Shown in pieces: positions 26,961-35,272 of a stretch of DNA of 64,000 bases. This DNA is from CAYJAB01 sp964368305 (GTDB lineage Bacteria; Bacillota_I; Bacilli_A; Erysipelotrichales; Erysipelotrichaceae). Under the pieces are notes generated by a model. The model ran no database searches. It was not told the origin of the DNA and saw nothing but the letters and a program-made list of their open reading frames with translations. Position 1 is the first letter of the stretch, and the number at the start of each line of letters is the position of its first letter. Position numbers and translations under genes: made by a program. The stretch lies in contig CAYJAB010000006.1 of the NCBI GenBank assembly GCA_964368305.1, positions 1 to 64,000 on the forward strand, written 5' to 3'.

Positions 26961-28326
26961 TTTCACTCTCCACTGCATATTTGTTTTCAACTAAATATTC
27001 ATAGTACGATGCAGATAATTGCATAGCAGCTTCTTCTGGTGATAGCGCTTGTTCATACACTTGTTTAACTGTACTCATCCAATCAAACTCATAATATACG
27101 TCAAACGCAAACTTTTCAGGTGCATCTTCAAACGCAATTAAAGGAATCTGCGTGCTATAAAGATACGCATTTATTTTTTGAAGTTGTGTTTTACTTAAAC
27201 GCTCTAATATCTCTTCACTTTCTAAATATTCTTTTGGAATAACAGGGACGATAGACTCTATTTCACTCAACATCACTTTACCCTCATAACTTGACATCAT
27301 ACGAATAAATTCATTTGCTAAAGAGGCTTTTTTATCACTCTTTATTACAAACCCATTTAAACTCATCAAAGGAGAGAGTGTTACTCCATTATAACTTGGC
27401 ATTTTAGAATACACCAATTCATATCCTTGTGAAGACTGATAATAATCCGCATACATCCAATCTCCCACCATAGTAAAAATCGATGTTTGATTTTCAATTT
27501 GAGATTCAAAACTCCACACCAATTCATCACTTCTTCTATTATTTCCCACAAAATTCCAAGGATACTTTCCTAACTCTTGAATAAACTGCATTGCACTTAT
27601 AAATTCTTCTGTTTCAAACCCGAACTTTTCAGCATCATACTCTGGAAATATAGAAAAATTACCCGCTGTTAAAAATGCATAAAATGAATATACTTCATTA
27701 AACTGCATTGGATAAATCGCATCCACTTTATGGTCTAAATAATTAGGTGCAACCGTTTTATACACTGGGATTTTTTCAAACACTTCTTCCCATGTATCAA
27801 GTGCATCTATTAAATAATCATTATTTTCATCCAACAGTTCAAACCCAAGTGCCTCTACCATTGTTTTATTATATGCAAACAACATTCCTTCATATTCAAT
27901 TGGCAAAAAATATTGTCCGTTGTGATTTAATTCATATACATAAGAATAATTATCAAGTTTCTTATTCGCATCTTCAATTCTTTCATCAAACTGCACTAAC
28001 TCTGGCATCATTAAAGAAGCCGTATACATATTTGTATAGACTACATCCACATCCGGATACTGTAAAACTGTTTCATAATCTAGTGATTGCTCAACTGTAA
28101 AACTTAAAGCATTTCCATGATTTGGATATACACTCTCCCACAACATTAAAATATGGTCTGCCATCTCTTGAGATGAAACCATAATATTTAACACATCTGT
28201 ATCATTAAAAGAATACTGTCTTTCTTTTTTATCGTAACACACAATCTCATTGACAGGTTCACACACTGCCACACACCCACTGCACAAAAATAAAACTAAT
28301 AAACAAATAAGCGCTCTTTTTCTCAT
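26941..28326 (-). CDS. Extracellular solute-binding lipoprotein (family 1, sugar type)
   Basis: This is a predicted ABC-transporter solute-binding protein of the maltose/oligosaccharide class. The start at 28326 (MRKRALICLLVLFLCSGC) gives a lipoprotein signal peptide whose lipidated Cys follows SG. ATGs further upstream lie at or before the predicted transcription start of the promoter at 28350-28378. Features of the class include a YVYELNHNGQYFLPIEYEG hinge region, a conserved GDWMYADYY segment and a C-terminal MNGF-like core (SLNGFVIKSDKKASLANEFI). No permease or ATPase gene lies next to it; instead it shares a transcript with ung and folC. Substrate unknown. Confidence 0.8.
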   Translation of the reverse strand: MRKRALICLLVLFLCSGCVAVCEPVNEIVCYDKKERQYSFNDTDVLNIMVSSQEMADHILMLWESVYPNHGNALSFTVEQSLDYETVLQYPDVDVVYTNMYTASLMMPELVQFDERIEDANKKLDNYSYVYELNHNGQYFLPIEYEGMLFAYNKTMVEALGFELLDENNDYLIDALDTWEEVFEKIPVYKTVAPNYLDHKVDAIYPMQFNEVYSFYAFLTAGNFSIFPEYDAEKFGFETEEFISAMQFIQELGKYPWNFVGNNRRSDELVWSFESQIENQTSIFTMVGDWMYADYYQSSQGYELVYSKMPSYNGVTLSPLMSLNGFVIKSDKKASLANEFIRMMSSYEGKVMLSEIESIVPVIPKEYLESEEILERLSKTQLQKINAYLYSTQIPLIAFEDAPEKFAFDVYYEFDWMSTVKQVYEQALSPEEAAMQLSASYYEYLVENKYAVESESEEVVE

Positions 28327-28349
28327 ATACGGTATAGTCTCCCGCATAC

Positions 28350-28378
28350 ATAATAACAAACACAACCTCAAAACACAA
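28350..28378 (-). promoter_or_regulatory. Promoter of the solute-binding protein-ung-folC-folT unit
   Basis: On the minus strand TTGTGT (28373-28378), a 17-base spacer and TATTAT (28350-28355). The predicted start of transcription near 28343 fits translation from 28326. Confidence 0.6.
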
Positions 28379-28436
28379 TGAACTATTCTTATTTTATATG
28401 TATAAAATAAATGTTATAATATTATGGGTGAAAAAT

Positions 28437-28988
28437 ATGAAAACAAACTGTATACATTGTAAAAAAGACATCTCAAAAGAGATTAGAAGTGATATCGAAA
28501 AATTTAAAATAGGAAACTACACATGTTCACATTGTAATAAGCCACAAAAGCGATATATGAGTGAATTTGACTTGATGTTGTATTTTTTATCTTCAAGTGC
28601 AATCTATGTATTTTGTCTGTTTATTATTCTAATGATATTTGAATTTATCTTATACACAACACCATTTTATGTATGGTCTATCGCAATTTTATTAACATTA
28701 ACTGTTGGCTATATACTTACAAATTTGCTTGCGGCAATCATATACGATAAAGCACCTTATAAAGCTCAGTGGAAAAACTTTACAATTAAAGAAAATGCTG
28801 AAGAAGTTGTACAAAGAATGAAAAAACAGTTTATTATTTTGATGTTAATTATTATCATTCTTGGCACACAAACAGAAATGTTTGGACTATTTGTCTTTAT
28901 GTTTGCAGCAATCATCATCATTACTGCAATCAAAACATATTTATGTTTTAAATACGAAAGAATTTACTATCAAGAAAATAAAAATTAA
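28437..28988 (+). CDS. Hypothetical membrane protein with N-terminal zinc ribbon
   Basis: I do not recognise the family. The start at 28437 (MKTNCIHCKKDISKEIR) is chosen because a TATAAT at 28415-28420 would put the transcript start near 28427, downstream of the longer frame's ATG at 28398. The N terminus has two Cys pairs, CIHC and CSHC about 26 residues apart, a likely zinc ribbon. Two pairs of hydrophobic segments follow (about residues 53-110 and 130-165), suggesting four membrane spans. It is monocistronic with its own terminator, and divergent from the solute-binding lipoprotein operon. Confidence 0.7.
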   Translation: MKTNCIHCKKDISKEIRSDIEKFKIGNYTCSHCNKPQKRYMSEFDLMLYFLSSSAIYVFCLFIILMIFEFILYTTPFYVWSIAILLTLTVGYILTNLLAAIIYDKAPYKAQWKNFTIKENAEEVVQRMKKQFIILMLIIIILGTQTEMFGLFVFMFAAIIIITAIKTYLCFKYERIYYQENKN

Positions 28989-29009
28989 ACACCTCAAAAG
29001 GTGTTTTTA
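28987..29009 (+). terminator. Terminator of the zinc-ribbon membrane protein gene
   Basis: A perfect 8-bp stem (28987-28994 with 28999-29006) with a CAAA loop and T run, overlapping the stop codon by two bases. Confidence 0.85.
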
Positions 29010-29021
29010 TCTATTGAATAC

Positions 29022-29200
29022 ACCGTTTTTTATTGTGCACAATTCACTATAATCTTGTAATGCTTTTCATAAGGGATAAATATGAAAAAAACAACAAATT
29101 TTATTATCAAAGTTATGTTTGCATTCGTTATAATGTTTACAGCATTTCAATTAAACACAAAAGAAATAGCTGCCACTGTAGACACTACATTTTATGATGA
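29022..29200 (+). repeat. Direct repeat, left copy (LRR gene promoter and signal-peptide region)
   Basis: This segment and 41151-41330 share the same sequence in the same orientation. 32 bases are identical at 29022-29053 and 41151-41182, followed by near-identical coding sequence for the signal peptide. The two copies bracket the 12-kb sugar-uptake cluster. Confidence 0.85.
29033..29061 (+). promoter_or_regulatory. Degenerate promoter of the truncated LRR copy
   Basis: TTGTGC (29033-29038), a 17-base spacer and TGTAAT (29056-29061). The intact copy has TATAAT at the equivalent place, so the second base of the -10, the most conserved one, has changed from A to G here. Confidence 0.6.
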
Positions 29201-29420
29201 AGTCTCTCTCATTGACACTACTAGTTGTGCTTTAACTGCAAATTTAAAGTTTTATGTGTTATCTGAAGATTCATCAACACATATTTCATTATTATCAAAA
29301 TTAGAGGTTGCTCATACACCATCTAAAACATTATATGAAACAGGGCAAACACTTAGCTTATCTGGTATTAAAGTAATTACTTGAATTGTATTCTTTGTAG
29401 TTAGAAAGAAAAAAGATTAA
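29082..29420 (+). pseudogene. Truncated copy of the LRR surface protein gene (internal deletions plus nonsense)
   Basis: The reading frame begins MKKTTNFIIKVMFAFVIMFT, a near copy of the signal peptide of the gene at 41220. After about 62 residues it jumps to the Ig-like segment LSKLEVAHTPSKTLYETGQ, then jumps again to the C-terminal membrane tail. Both joins keep the frame. They fall at short sequences repeated in the intact gene (CATCAACA, and GTAA), as expected for deletions by slippage or microhomology of 1194 and 390 bases. A TGA at 29382-29384, where the intact gene has GGA, stops translation after 100 residues; the remaining codons still encode IVFFVVRKKKD to the TAA at 29418. As it stands it would make a small secreted protein without anchor, if it is expressed at all. 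Confidence 0.88.
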
Positions 29421-29437
29421 TTCATTATAATTAAAAT

Positions 29438-29474
29438 AAAAGACATGATTTCAATAGAAATCATGTCTTTTTTT
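29438..29474. terminator. Bidirectional terminator between LRR remnant and mglC
   Basis: A perfect 14-bp stem (29438-29451 with 29457-29470) with a short loop; T runs follow on both strands. It ends the mgl operon on the minus strand. Confidence 0.88.
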
Positions 29475-29505
29475 GATTATTTTAAACTTTGCATCAGTTT
29501 ATTTA

Positions 29506-30513
29506 TTATTTTTTAGCGTTGTATTTTCTTAAGTCTAGCGCAACCGCTACGATGATTACAACCCCTTGTGCAACGAATTGCCATGATGTATGAACCCCTA
29601 AGAATTGCAATGATACTTTCATTAACTCAAATACCAATACCCCTAATAAAATACCTTGTACTTTACCAACACCACCTGTAGTTGATACACCACCAATTGT
29701 ACAAGCTGCGATTGCTTCAAGTTCATATCCTAATCCTAAGTTTACAGATGCTCCTCCAGCTTTTGCTGCTAGTAAGAAACCTGCGAATGCATACATACCA
29801 CCCGCTAAACAATAAATTTTAATTTTTGTCATTGCTGTATTAATACCACTTACTTCAGCAGCACTCTCATTACCACCGATTGCATACATATATTTTCCAT
29901 GACGTGTTTTGTTATATAAGAACCACATACCAATTGCAATGACTGTTGCAATGATGATTAAATATGGAATACCCTCTACAACAGGTAATTCTGGAAATAA
30001 CTGACCATTTGAGATATTCGTATAATCTTTTCTTAAACCTCCAATAGGTTCTGCATCAGAATACACTAAGTTAATTCCATAAACGATTGTTTGCATACCA
30101 AGCGTTGCAAGAAACGCTGGAACTTTTAAATAAGAAATAATTAATCCATTTAATAACCCAAAGAAAACCCCTACTAAAATTACAAATAACATTACTCCAT
30201 ACAATGGAAGTTCTGGTAAGTCAGGAAAAAACTTATCTGAGAAATCCACTCTTTGAAGTAGCGTACAAGATAATACCCCCGCTAAACCAATTTGACGTCC
30301 CGCTGAAAGGTCAGTTCCTTTTGTAATTAAACAACCACTTACTCCTAAAGCAATGATAAAACGAACACTTGTATTTGAAAAAATATTTTTAAAGTTTTGA
30401 ATTGAGAAGAAATTTTCTTTTACAAATGAAACATAAATAACTAAACATAATAATATAAGAGGAATTGCATTATCCCCTAAAAACTTCCCTAATTTTTTTG
30501 CATTAATTGACAT
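29506..30513 (-). CDS. mglC: Galactose/methyl-galactoside ABC transporter permease
   Basis: This is the membrane subunit of a CUT2-family sugar ABC importer. The 335-residue protein has about nine or ten hydrophobic segments and the family signatures GTDLSAGRQIGLAG, VPAFLATLGMQTIVYG, YAIGGNESAAEVSGI and AIAACTIGGVSTTGGVG. The DLSAG and EAIAA segments are typical of MglC/RbsC permeases; the identity as MglC rests on the neighbours MglA and the calcium-loop MglB. It is third in mglB-mglA-mglC. Confidence 0.9.
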   Translation of the reverse strand: MSINAKKLGKFLGDNAIPLILLCLVIYVSFVKENFFSIQNFKNIFSNTSVRFIIALGVSGCLITKGTDLSAGRQIGLAGVLSCTLLQRVDFSDKFFPDLPELPLYGVMLFVILVGVFFGLLNGLIISYLKVPAFLATLGMQTIVYGINLVYSDAEPIGGLRKDYTNISNGQLFPELPVVEGIPYLIIIATVIAIGMWFLYNKTRHGKYMYAIGGNESAAEVSGINTAMTKIKIYCLAGGMYAFAGFLLAAKAGGASVNLGLGYELEAIAACTIGGVSTTGGVGKVQGILLGVLVFELMKVSLQFLGVHTSWQFVAQGVVIIVAVALDLRKYNAKK

Positions 30514-30524
30514 ATAAATCTCCC

Positions 30525-32033
30525 TTACATATATTTAGTCGCTAAATTCATGATATTCTCTTGAGTAGCGTCTTCACCTTCTACAAACCCACTAACTTTA
30601 CCTTCGCACATAACCATAATACGATCTGACATTCCAAGAAGTTCTGCCATCTCTGAAGATATCATAATTATACTTTTCCCTTGTTTTACAAGTTCCGCAA
30701 TAATACAATAAATCTCATATTTTGCCCCAACATCAATCCCACGTGTTGGTTCATCTAATATTAGAACATCCGGGTTATTTGCTAACCATCTTGAAATGAT
30801 GACTTTTTGTTGATTTCCCCCTGATAATGTTTGTATTAATGTTTTATTATTTGGTGTTTTTATACTTAACTTAGCAACATTCTCGTTCACTAAATTTTCA
30901 ATTTTTTTATCGTCTAATACGAATTTATATTTTAAATATTTATTTAATGAAGCAATCGCAACATTATTTGAAATCGATAATATACCAAAGATTCCAGTTG
31001 CACGTCGATCTTCTGTAAGTAAAGATATCCCTTTATTTATCGCATCTTTTGGACGCTTAATAGTCAGTGGTTCTCCTAAGTATTCAATCGTTCCACACTC
31101 ACATGTTCTAATACCAAATAACGCTTCCATTAACTCAGTTCTTTGTGCACCTACAAGTCCACCAATTCCTAAGACTTCTCCTTTTTTCAAATCAAATGAT
31201 ACCTTATTAAATGATTTTGGATTAATAGAAGTAAAATCTCTAACTTTTAAAACAACATCTCCTGGTTTATTCTCTTTGACAGGAAAGCGATTTGTTAACT
31301 CACGCCCTACCATTTTTTGAATAATAATATCTGTTGTCAGTTCTTTTGAATCCCAAGTTCCTACATACGTACCATCACGCATGATCGTAACTTCATCTGA
31401 TATTTTTAAAATTTCCTCCATTTTATGAGAAATATAAATAATCGATACTCCATTTTTTCTAAGTCTATTAATAATATCAAATAATACTTGTACTTCTGTT
31501 TCCGTTAATGAAGAAGTTGGTTCATCCATAATTACAACTTTAGCGTTATAAGATACCGCTTTTGCAATTTCCACTGATTGCATTTGCGATACTGATAAAT
31601 CACCAAGTCTCATTTTAGGATCAAAATTCATCCCTACTTCATTTAAGTTTTTCTTTGCTTCTTCAAACATTTTTTTATGATCAACTATTTTAAACGGCCC
31701 AATTTTTTTCTCAGGATATCTTCCACAAAAAATATTTTCTGCAATATCTCTATCTAAAATTGGTTGAAGTTCTTGATGCACCATTGATATACCACGATGC
31801 AATGCATCGTCAGCATTTTTAATATCAACTTTTTTTCCATCGATATACACTTCCCCAGTATCTTTACTATAAATACCAAATAAACATTTCATTAAAGTTG
31901 ATTTACCAGCCCCATTTTCACCCATCAATGCATGAACTGTACCCGGTTTAATTTTTAATGAAACATTGTCCAATGCTTTAACTCCTGGGAAACTCTTACT
32001 TATATTTGTCATCTCCAAAACATACTCTGCCAT
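30525..32033 (-). CDS. mglA: Galactose/methyl-galactoside ABC transporter, double ATP-binding protein
   Basis: This ATPase energises the CUT2 sugar importer. The start is placed at 32033 (MAEYVLEMTNISKSFPG) behind GAAAGGG; the frame is open another 20 codons upstream without conservation. The 502-residue protein has two fused ABC domains. The first has Walker A GENGAGKSTLMK, signature LSVSQMQ and Walker B VVIMDEPTSSL. The second has a degenerate Walker A (GLVGAQRTELMEALFG), signature LSGGNQQKVII and VLILDEPTRGIDVG. The degenerate second site is normal for CUT2 ATPases. Confidence 0.92.
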   Translation of the reverse strand: MAEYVLEMTNISKSFPGVKALDNVSLKIKPGTVHALMGENGAGKSTLMKCLFGIYSKDTGEVYIDGKKVDIKNADDALHRGISMVHQELQPILDRDIAENIFCGRYPEKKIGPFKIVDHKKMFEEAKKNLNEVGMNFDPKMRLGDLSVSQMQSVEIAKAVSYNAKVVIMDEPTSSLTETEVQVLFDIINRLRKNGVSIIYISHKMEEILKISDEVTIMRDGTYVGTWDSKELTTDIIIQKMVGRELTNRFPVKENKPGDVVLKVRDFTSINPKSFNKVSFDLKKGEVLGIGGLVGAQRTELMEALFGIRTCECGTIEYLGEPLTIKRPKDAINKGISLLTEDRRATGIFGILSISNNVAIASLNKYLKYKFVLDDKKIENLVNENVAKLSIKTPNNKTLIQTLSGGNQQKVIISRWLANNPDVLILDEPTRGIDVGAKYEIYCIIAELVKQGKSIIMISSEMAELLGMSDRIMVMCEGKVSGFVEGEDATQENIMNLATKYM

Positions 32034-32067
32034 TGGAATACACACCCTTTCATTCTCCATAATTTTG

Positions 32068-32100
32068 AAAAAATTAAGTGTGCTTTTGCACACTTAATTT
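32068..32100 (-). terminator. Intercistronic stem-loop between mglB and mglA
   Basis: A perfect 13-bp stem (32088-32100 with 32071-32083) with a four-base loop is followed on the minus strand by TTTC-rich sequence. In this position it would stop or stabilise a fraction of transcripts, raising binding protein over transporter. Confidence 0.8.
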
Positions 32101-32117
32101 ATTTAATTTATTTTCTA

Positions 32118-33110
32118 CTATTCTGCAACAACTTTTACGTAGTCTACCCAGTAGTATGCATCTAATGATTCACCATTAACTGCTTTGATAGCTACATCAA
32201 CTGCTGTGTGAGATTGACCAATATGGTCATTTAATACAGTACCAGTCATTTTCCCAGCGTTGATTAAGTCAATAGCATCTGCTAAAGCATCTACACCAAC
32301 GATATAGATATCTTCACCAACTACTCTACCAGCAGCTTCAATTGATTGAACAGCTCCAACAGCCATATCGTCATTGTTAGCGAAAATAACTTCTAACTCA
32401 GTTCCATATTGAGTTAATGCATTTGCAGCTAATTCTTGACCTCTGTCACGTTGCCAGTCTCCACGTTCTTCAAATAATTTATTTACTTCTAATCCAGATA
32501 CTTCTAGATATTGAGAAATTGAATATTCTGTACGTTGTTGAGCATCAACATTTTCTGGATCTCCAACTAACATAGCATAAGATAAAACACCATCTCCGTT
32601 GATATCACCTTTGTTAGGTAATTCAGCAATGATTTCCCCTTGGAATTTTCCAGATTGAGAAGCATCTGCTCCAACATATGCAGTTTTTCCAGGCCATAAT
32701 TCCATATCTTCTGCAGTTGGTTCACGGTTGATAAATACTACAGGAATATCAGCAGCTTCACATTTTTCAATTACTGTACTAGCTGAAGATGATTGTACTA
32801 AGTTTGCGATGATTACATCAACATCAGCTGCAATAAATGAGTCGATTTGATTTGTTTGTTCAGCTTGGTCCCCTTTACCATCTTGAACAGTTACATTGTA
32901 AGTAACTTCATCTGTGTTTAACGTTTCGAAATAGCTAACGATCTCGTTACGGTAATTTGTCATAAAAGCATCAGAGAATTGGTAAATTAATACCCCCACT
33001 TCTACAACTTTTGCATCTGTTTCATCTGCATTGTCTCCGCTATCTGCAGGAGTTGAACAACCAGTTAAAGCCAATAATGCAACTAATAGAACTAATAATA
33101 ATTTTTTCAT
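32118..33110 (-). CDS. mglB: Galactose/glucose-binding lipoprotein
   Basis: This is the periplasmic-binding-type receptor of the CUT2 transporter, lipid-anchored in this Gram-positive-type cell. The signal peptide MKKLLLVLLVALLALTGC ends in a clear lipobox (LTGC). The 330-residue protein has VGVLIYQFSDAFM at the start of the mature fold and the calcium loop DINGDGVLSYAMLVG followed by DAQQRTEYS, a pattern specific to glucose/galactose-binding MglB proteins. IFANNDDMAVGA and IVGVDAL are sugar-binding segments. It is first in mglBAC, behind a promoter overlapped by a catabolite-type operator. Confidence 0.93.
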   Translation of the reverse strand: MKKLLLVLLVALLALTGCSTPADSGDNADETDAKVVEVGVLIYQFSDAFMTNYRNEIVSYFETLNTDEVTYNVTVQDGKGDQAEQTNQIDSFIAADVDVIIANLVQSSSASTVIEKCEAADIPVVFINREPTAEDMELWPGKTAYVGADASQSGKFQGEIIAELPNKGDINGDGVLSYAMLVGDPENVDAQQRTEYSISQYLEVSGLEVNKLFEERGDWQRDRGQELAANALTQYGTELEVIFANNDDMAVGAVQSIEAAGRVVGEDIYIVGVDALADAIDLINAGKMTGTVLNDHIGQSHTAVDVAIKAVNGESLDAYYWVDYVKVVAE

Positions 33111-33151
33111 TTTTCTTTCCTAAGATTACCTTTCTGTATGTTGTATCTTTT

Positions 33152-33166
33152 TGAATACGCTTACAT
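33152..33166 (-). promoter_or_regulatory. cre-like (CcpA/LacI family) operator at the mglB promoter
   Basis: On the minus strand ATGTAAGCGTATTCA matches the catabolite-responsive element consensus WTGNAANCGNWNNCW at every position. It overlaps the last two bases of the -10 and covers the transcription start, a position that would block initiation. CcpA or the nearby LacI-family regulator could bind. Confidence 0.72.
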
Positions 33167-33193
33167 TATACATTAGAGTTTTCACAAAATCAA
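33165..33193 (-). promoter_or_regulatory. Promoter of mglBAC
   Basis: On the minus strand TTGATT (33188-33193), a 17-base spacer and TATAAT (33165-33170), some 55 bases upstream of mglB. Confidence 0.8.
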
Positions 33194-33222
33194 CACAATT
33201 CAAACAATTTGATTTGTGAATT

Positions 33223-34212
33223 TTACTCCGTTTTTAACGCAGCGTCAAAACTAATTTCGGATGGCTGAAAATCCCATTTTGAAATGTACTCATATGCCTC
33301 TTTTGCACCCGCAAATCTTTCCATCCCACTGTCTTCCCACTCAACCGCAATCGGTCCTTGGTATTTAATTTGATTCAACTCACGCGTAATATCATCAAAG
33401 TTCACATCCCCATGTCCCAGTGAAACAAAGTTCCATCCACGACGTGTATCTCCAAATTCAATATGTGATCCTAAAATAGATGCTCTTCCATCTAAACGCA
33501 CTTTTACATCTTTCGCATGCACATTATAAATATAATCCCCAAATTCACGTATAAACAACGCTGGATCCATCCCTTGCCATTTTAAATGACTTGGATCAAA
33601 GTTTATTCCTAACGTTTTACGATAGTTTAATGTTTTTAATAATTTTTCAGTTGTATAAAAATCAAATGCAATTTCAGTAGGATGTACTTCAAGTGCAAGT
33701 CTTACATCGCATTCATCAAATACATCAAAAATAGGAGTCCAAAGTTCTTTAATTCTTTCAAACCCTGCATCCACCATCTCTTGTGTTGTTTGAGGAAATG
33801 AATACCAATATGCCCATATAGGGGATCCTAAAAAACATGTCACTACTTTTACATCTAATATTTTTGCAGCACGTGCGATATCTTTCATTCTTTCAATTGC
33901 CCAACTTCTAATTTTTTCAGGTTGGTCTTTTAATTCATTCGGTGCAAAATTATTTAAACGAGAATCAAAATTATCCCCTACACATTGTCCAACAAGATGT
34001 GCACCTATTGCACTAATTTTTAAATTATGTTTGTTTAATGTTTTTTTTAAGTTTTCAACATAAGATGTATCATTTAATACTTTTTCTACATCAATGTGTG
34101 CACCCACTGCAATTTCAAGTGCTTCATATCCAAAGCTACTCATTTTTTCACATACTGTTTCTAAAGACAAATCTCCATATTGACCACTACAGATTGAAAT
34201 CATTCTTTTCAT
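33223..34212 (-). CDS. Sugar phosphate isomerase/epimerase-like TIM barrel protein
   Basis: It belongs to the AP endonuclease 2/xylose isomerase-like TIM barrel superfamily that includes IolE, IolI and many sugar epimerases. The 329-residue protein has the metal-site strand ends LALEVHPTEIAFD (Glu), LGINFDPSHLKWQG (Asp, His), VHAKDVK (His) and IAVEWEDS (Glu), so a divalent metal centre is intact. It follows the Gfo/Idh/MocA gene by one base, implying a shared catabolic step such as epimerisation of an oxidised sugar or inositol. Substrate not deducible. Confidence 0.85.
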   Translation of the reverse strand: MKRMISICSGQYGDLSLETVCEKMSSFGYEALEIAVGAHIDVEKVLNDTSYVENLKKTLNKHNLKISAIGAHLVGQCVGDNFDSRLNNFAPNELKDQPEKIRSWAIERMKDIARAAKILDVKVVTCFLGSPIWAYWYSFPQTTQEMVDAGFERIKELWTPIFDVFDECDVRLALEVHPTEIAFDFYTTEKLLKTLNYRKTLGINFDPSHLKWQGMDPALFIREFGDYIYNVHAKDVKVRLDGRASILGSHIEFGDTRRGWNFVSLGHGDVNFDDITRELNQIKYQGPIAVEWEDSGMERFAGAKEAYEYISKWDFQPSEISFDAALKTE

Positions 34213-34213
34213 A

Positions 34214-35257
34214 TTAATACTCTACTTTTACTTTCTTTTGCGTTTGCGCTGATTTTTCAGCCGCAATTACAACTCTCATCGCTTTGCTTGCTTCCAACCC
34301 TGATATAGGTACATCTTTTTTATTTACAAGTGCTGAGATAAATGAATCAATAACCCCTGTATTTGTACGTCCATCATTTGTTTGTTCTTTATTTGAAGTC
34401 ATTTGATCTAATTCATATCGGATTGTTTCTCCATCTTTTTTCTCGTAAATTAATGAAGCATCTGGGTCACTGTAACATCTTAATGCTCCTTCTGTTCCAT
34501 AGATGACCGTAGAATTATCTTCATTTGTGTAGAATGTCCAACTTACATGCATCGTTCCAATTGTTCCCTTTTTTGTTTCATACACACAATACGCATTGTC
34601 ATCTACAGAAATCGGTGTTCCATCTGGATATTTTTTATCCAAAGTATGAATTTGAGCATACACCTCTACAATCTCGTCATCCAGTAAATAATGAATTAAA
34701 TCTGTTTTATGTACACCAAGATCCGCCATCGCACCAAAGTGCGCCAATTTTTTATCAAAAAACCAAGAATTTTTATCTCCTGTCCATCCTTCAGGTCCTG
34801 GATGTCCAAATACTGTTCTAAAAGACAATACTTTACCAATTGCACCTGATTGAATTAATTCATGTGCTTTTACATGTGCTTTTGCAAAACGTTGATTTTG
34901 TCCTATCATCAACTGTACATTATTATCTTTAGCGGCTTTAATCATTGCATCACAATCTTCTACAGTAGTTGCCATTGGCTTTTCACATAATACATGCATC
35001 CCTTTATTTAATGCTTTAACACTAACCTCAGCATGGGCAAAGTTTGCAACACATACACTTACTGCATCTAAATCCATCTCTAATAATTCATCTAAAGTTT
35101 CGCACGCTACAGCATTGTATTGTTTTGCCATCGCTTGTGCTCTTTCTAAATTGAAGTCATAAAATGCTACCAATTGGCAATCTTTATTATCTGCGTATTC
35201 TGGTGCATGTCTAACTTCTGTTATTTTTCCACAACCAATAATTCCAACTTTAATCAT
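34214..35257 (-). CDS. Gfo/Idh/MocA family oxidoreductase
   Basis: This is a predicted NAD(P)-dependent sugar or polyol dehydrogenase. The 347-residue protein has the N-terminal Rossmann loop VGIIGCGKITEVRH, the family signature HVLCEKPMATTVEDCDAMI (catalytic Lys) and DLGVHKTDLIHYLL (catalytic Asp/His pair). Length is typical. It sits between the rbs-like permease gene and the TIM-barrel gene in one minus-strand operon, so it likely oxidises the imported sugar. Inositol dehydrogenase-like activity is possible but not proven. Confidence 0.9.
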   Translation of the reverse strand: MIKVGIIGCGKITEVRHAPEYADNKDCQLVAFYDFNLERAQAMAKQYNAVACETLDELLEMDLDAVSVCVANFAHAEVSVKALNKGMHVLCEKPMATTVEDCDAMIKAAKDNNVQLMIGQNQRFAKAHVKAHELIQSGAIGKVLSFRTVFGHPGPEGWTGDKNSWFFDKKLAHFGAMADLGVHKTDLIHYLLDDEIVEVYAQIHTLDKKYPDGTPISVDDNAYCVYETKKGTIGTMHVSWTFYTNEDNSTVIYGTEGALRCYSDPDASLIYEKKDGETIRYELDQMTSNKEQTNDGRTNTGVIDSFISALVNKKDVPISGLEASKAMRVVIAAEKSAQTQKKVKVEY

Positions 35258-35272
35258 TTTTAAATCCCCCTT

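Noticed and set aside
29382..29384. Reading TGA as Trp (Mycoplasma-type code), which would make the short LRR copy continue to its membrane tail
   Set aside because: All conserved genes use TGG for Trp and are complete under the standard code; the intact paralogue has Gly at this position.
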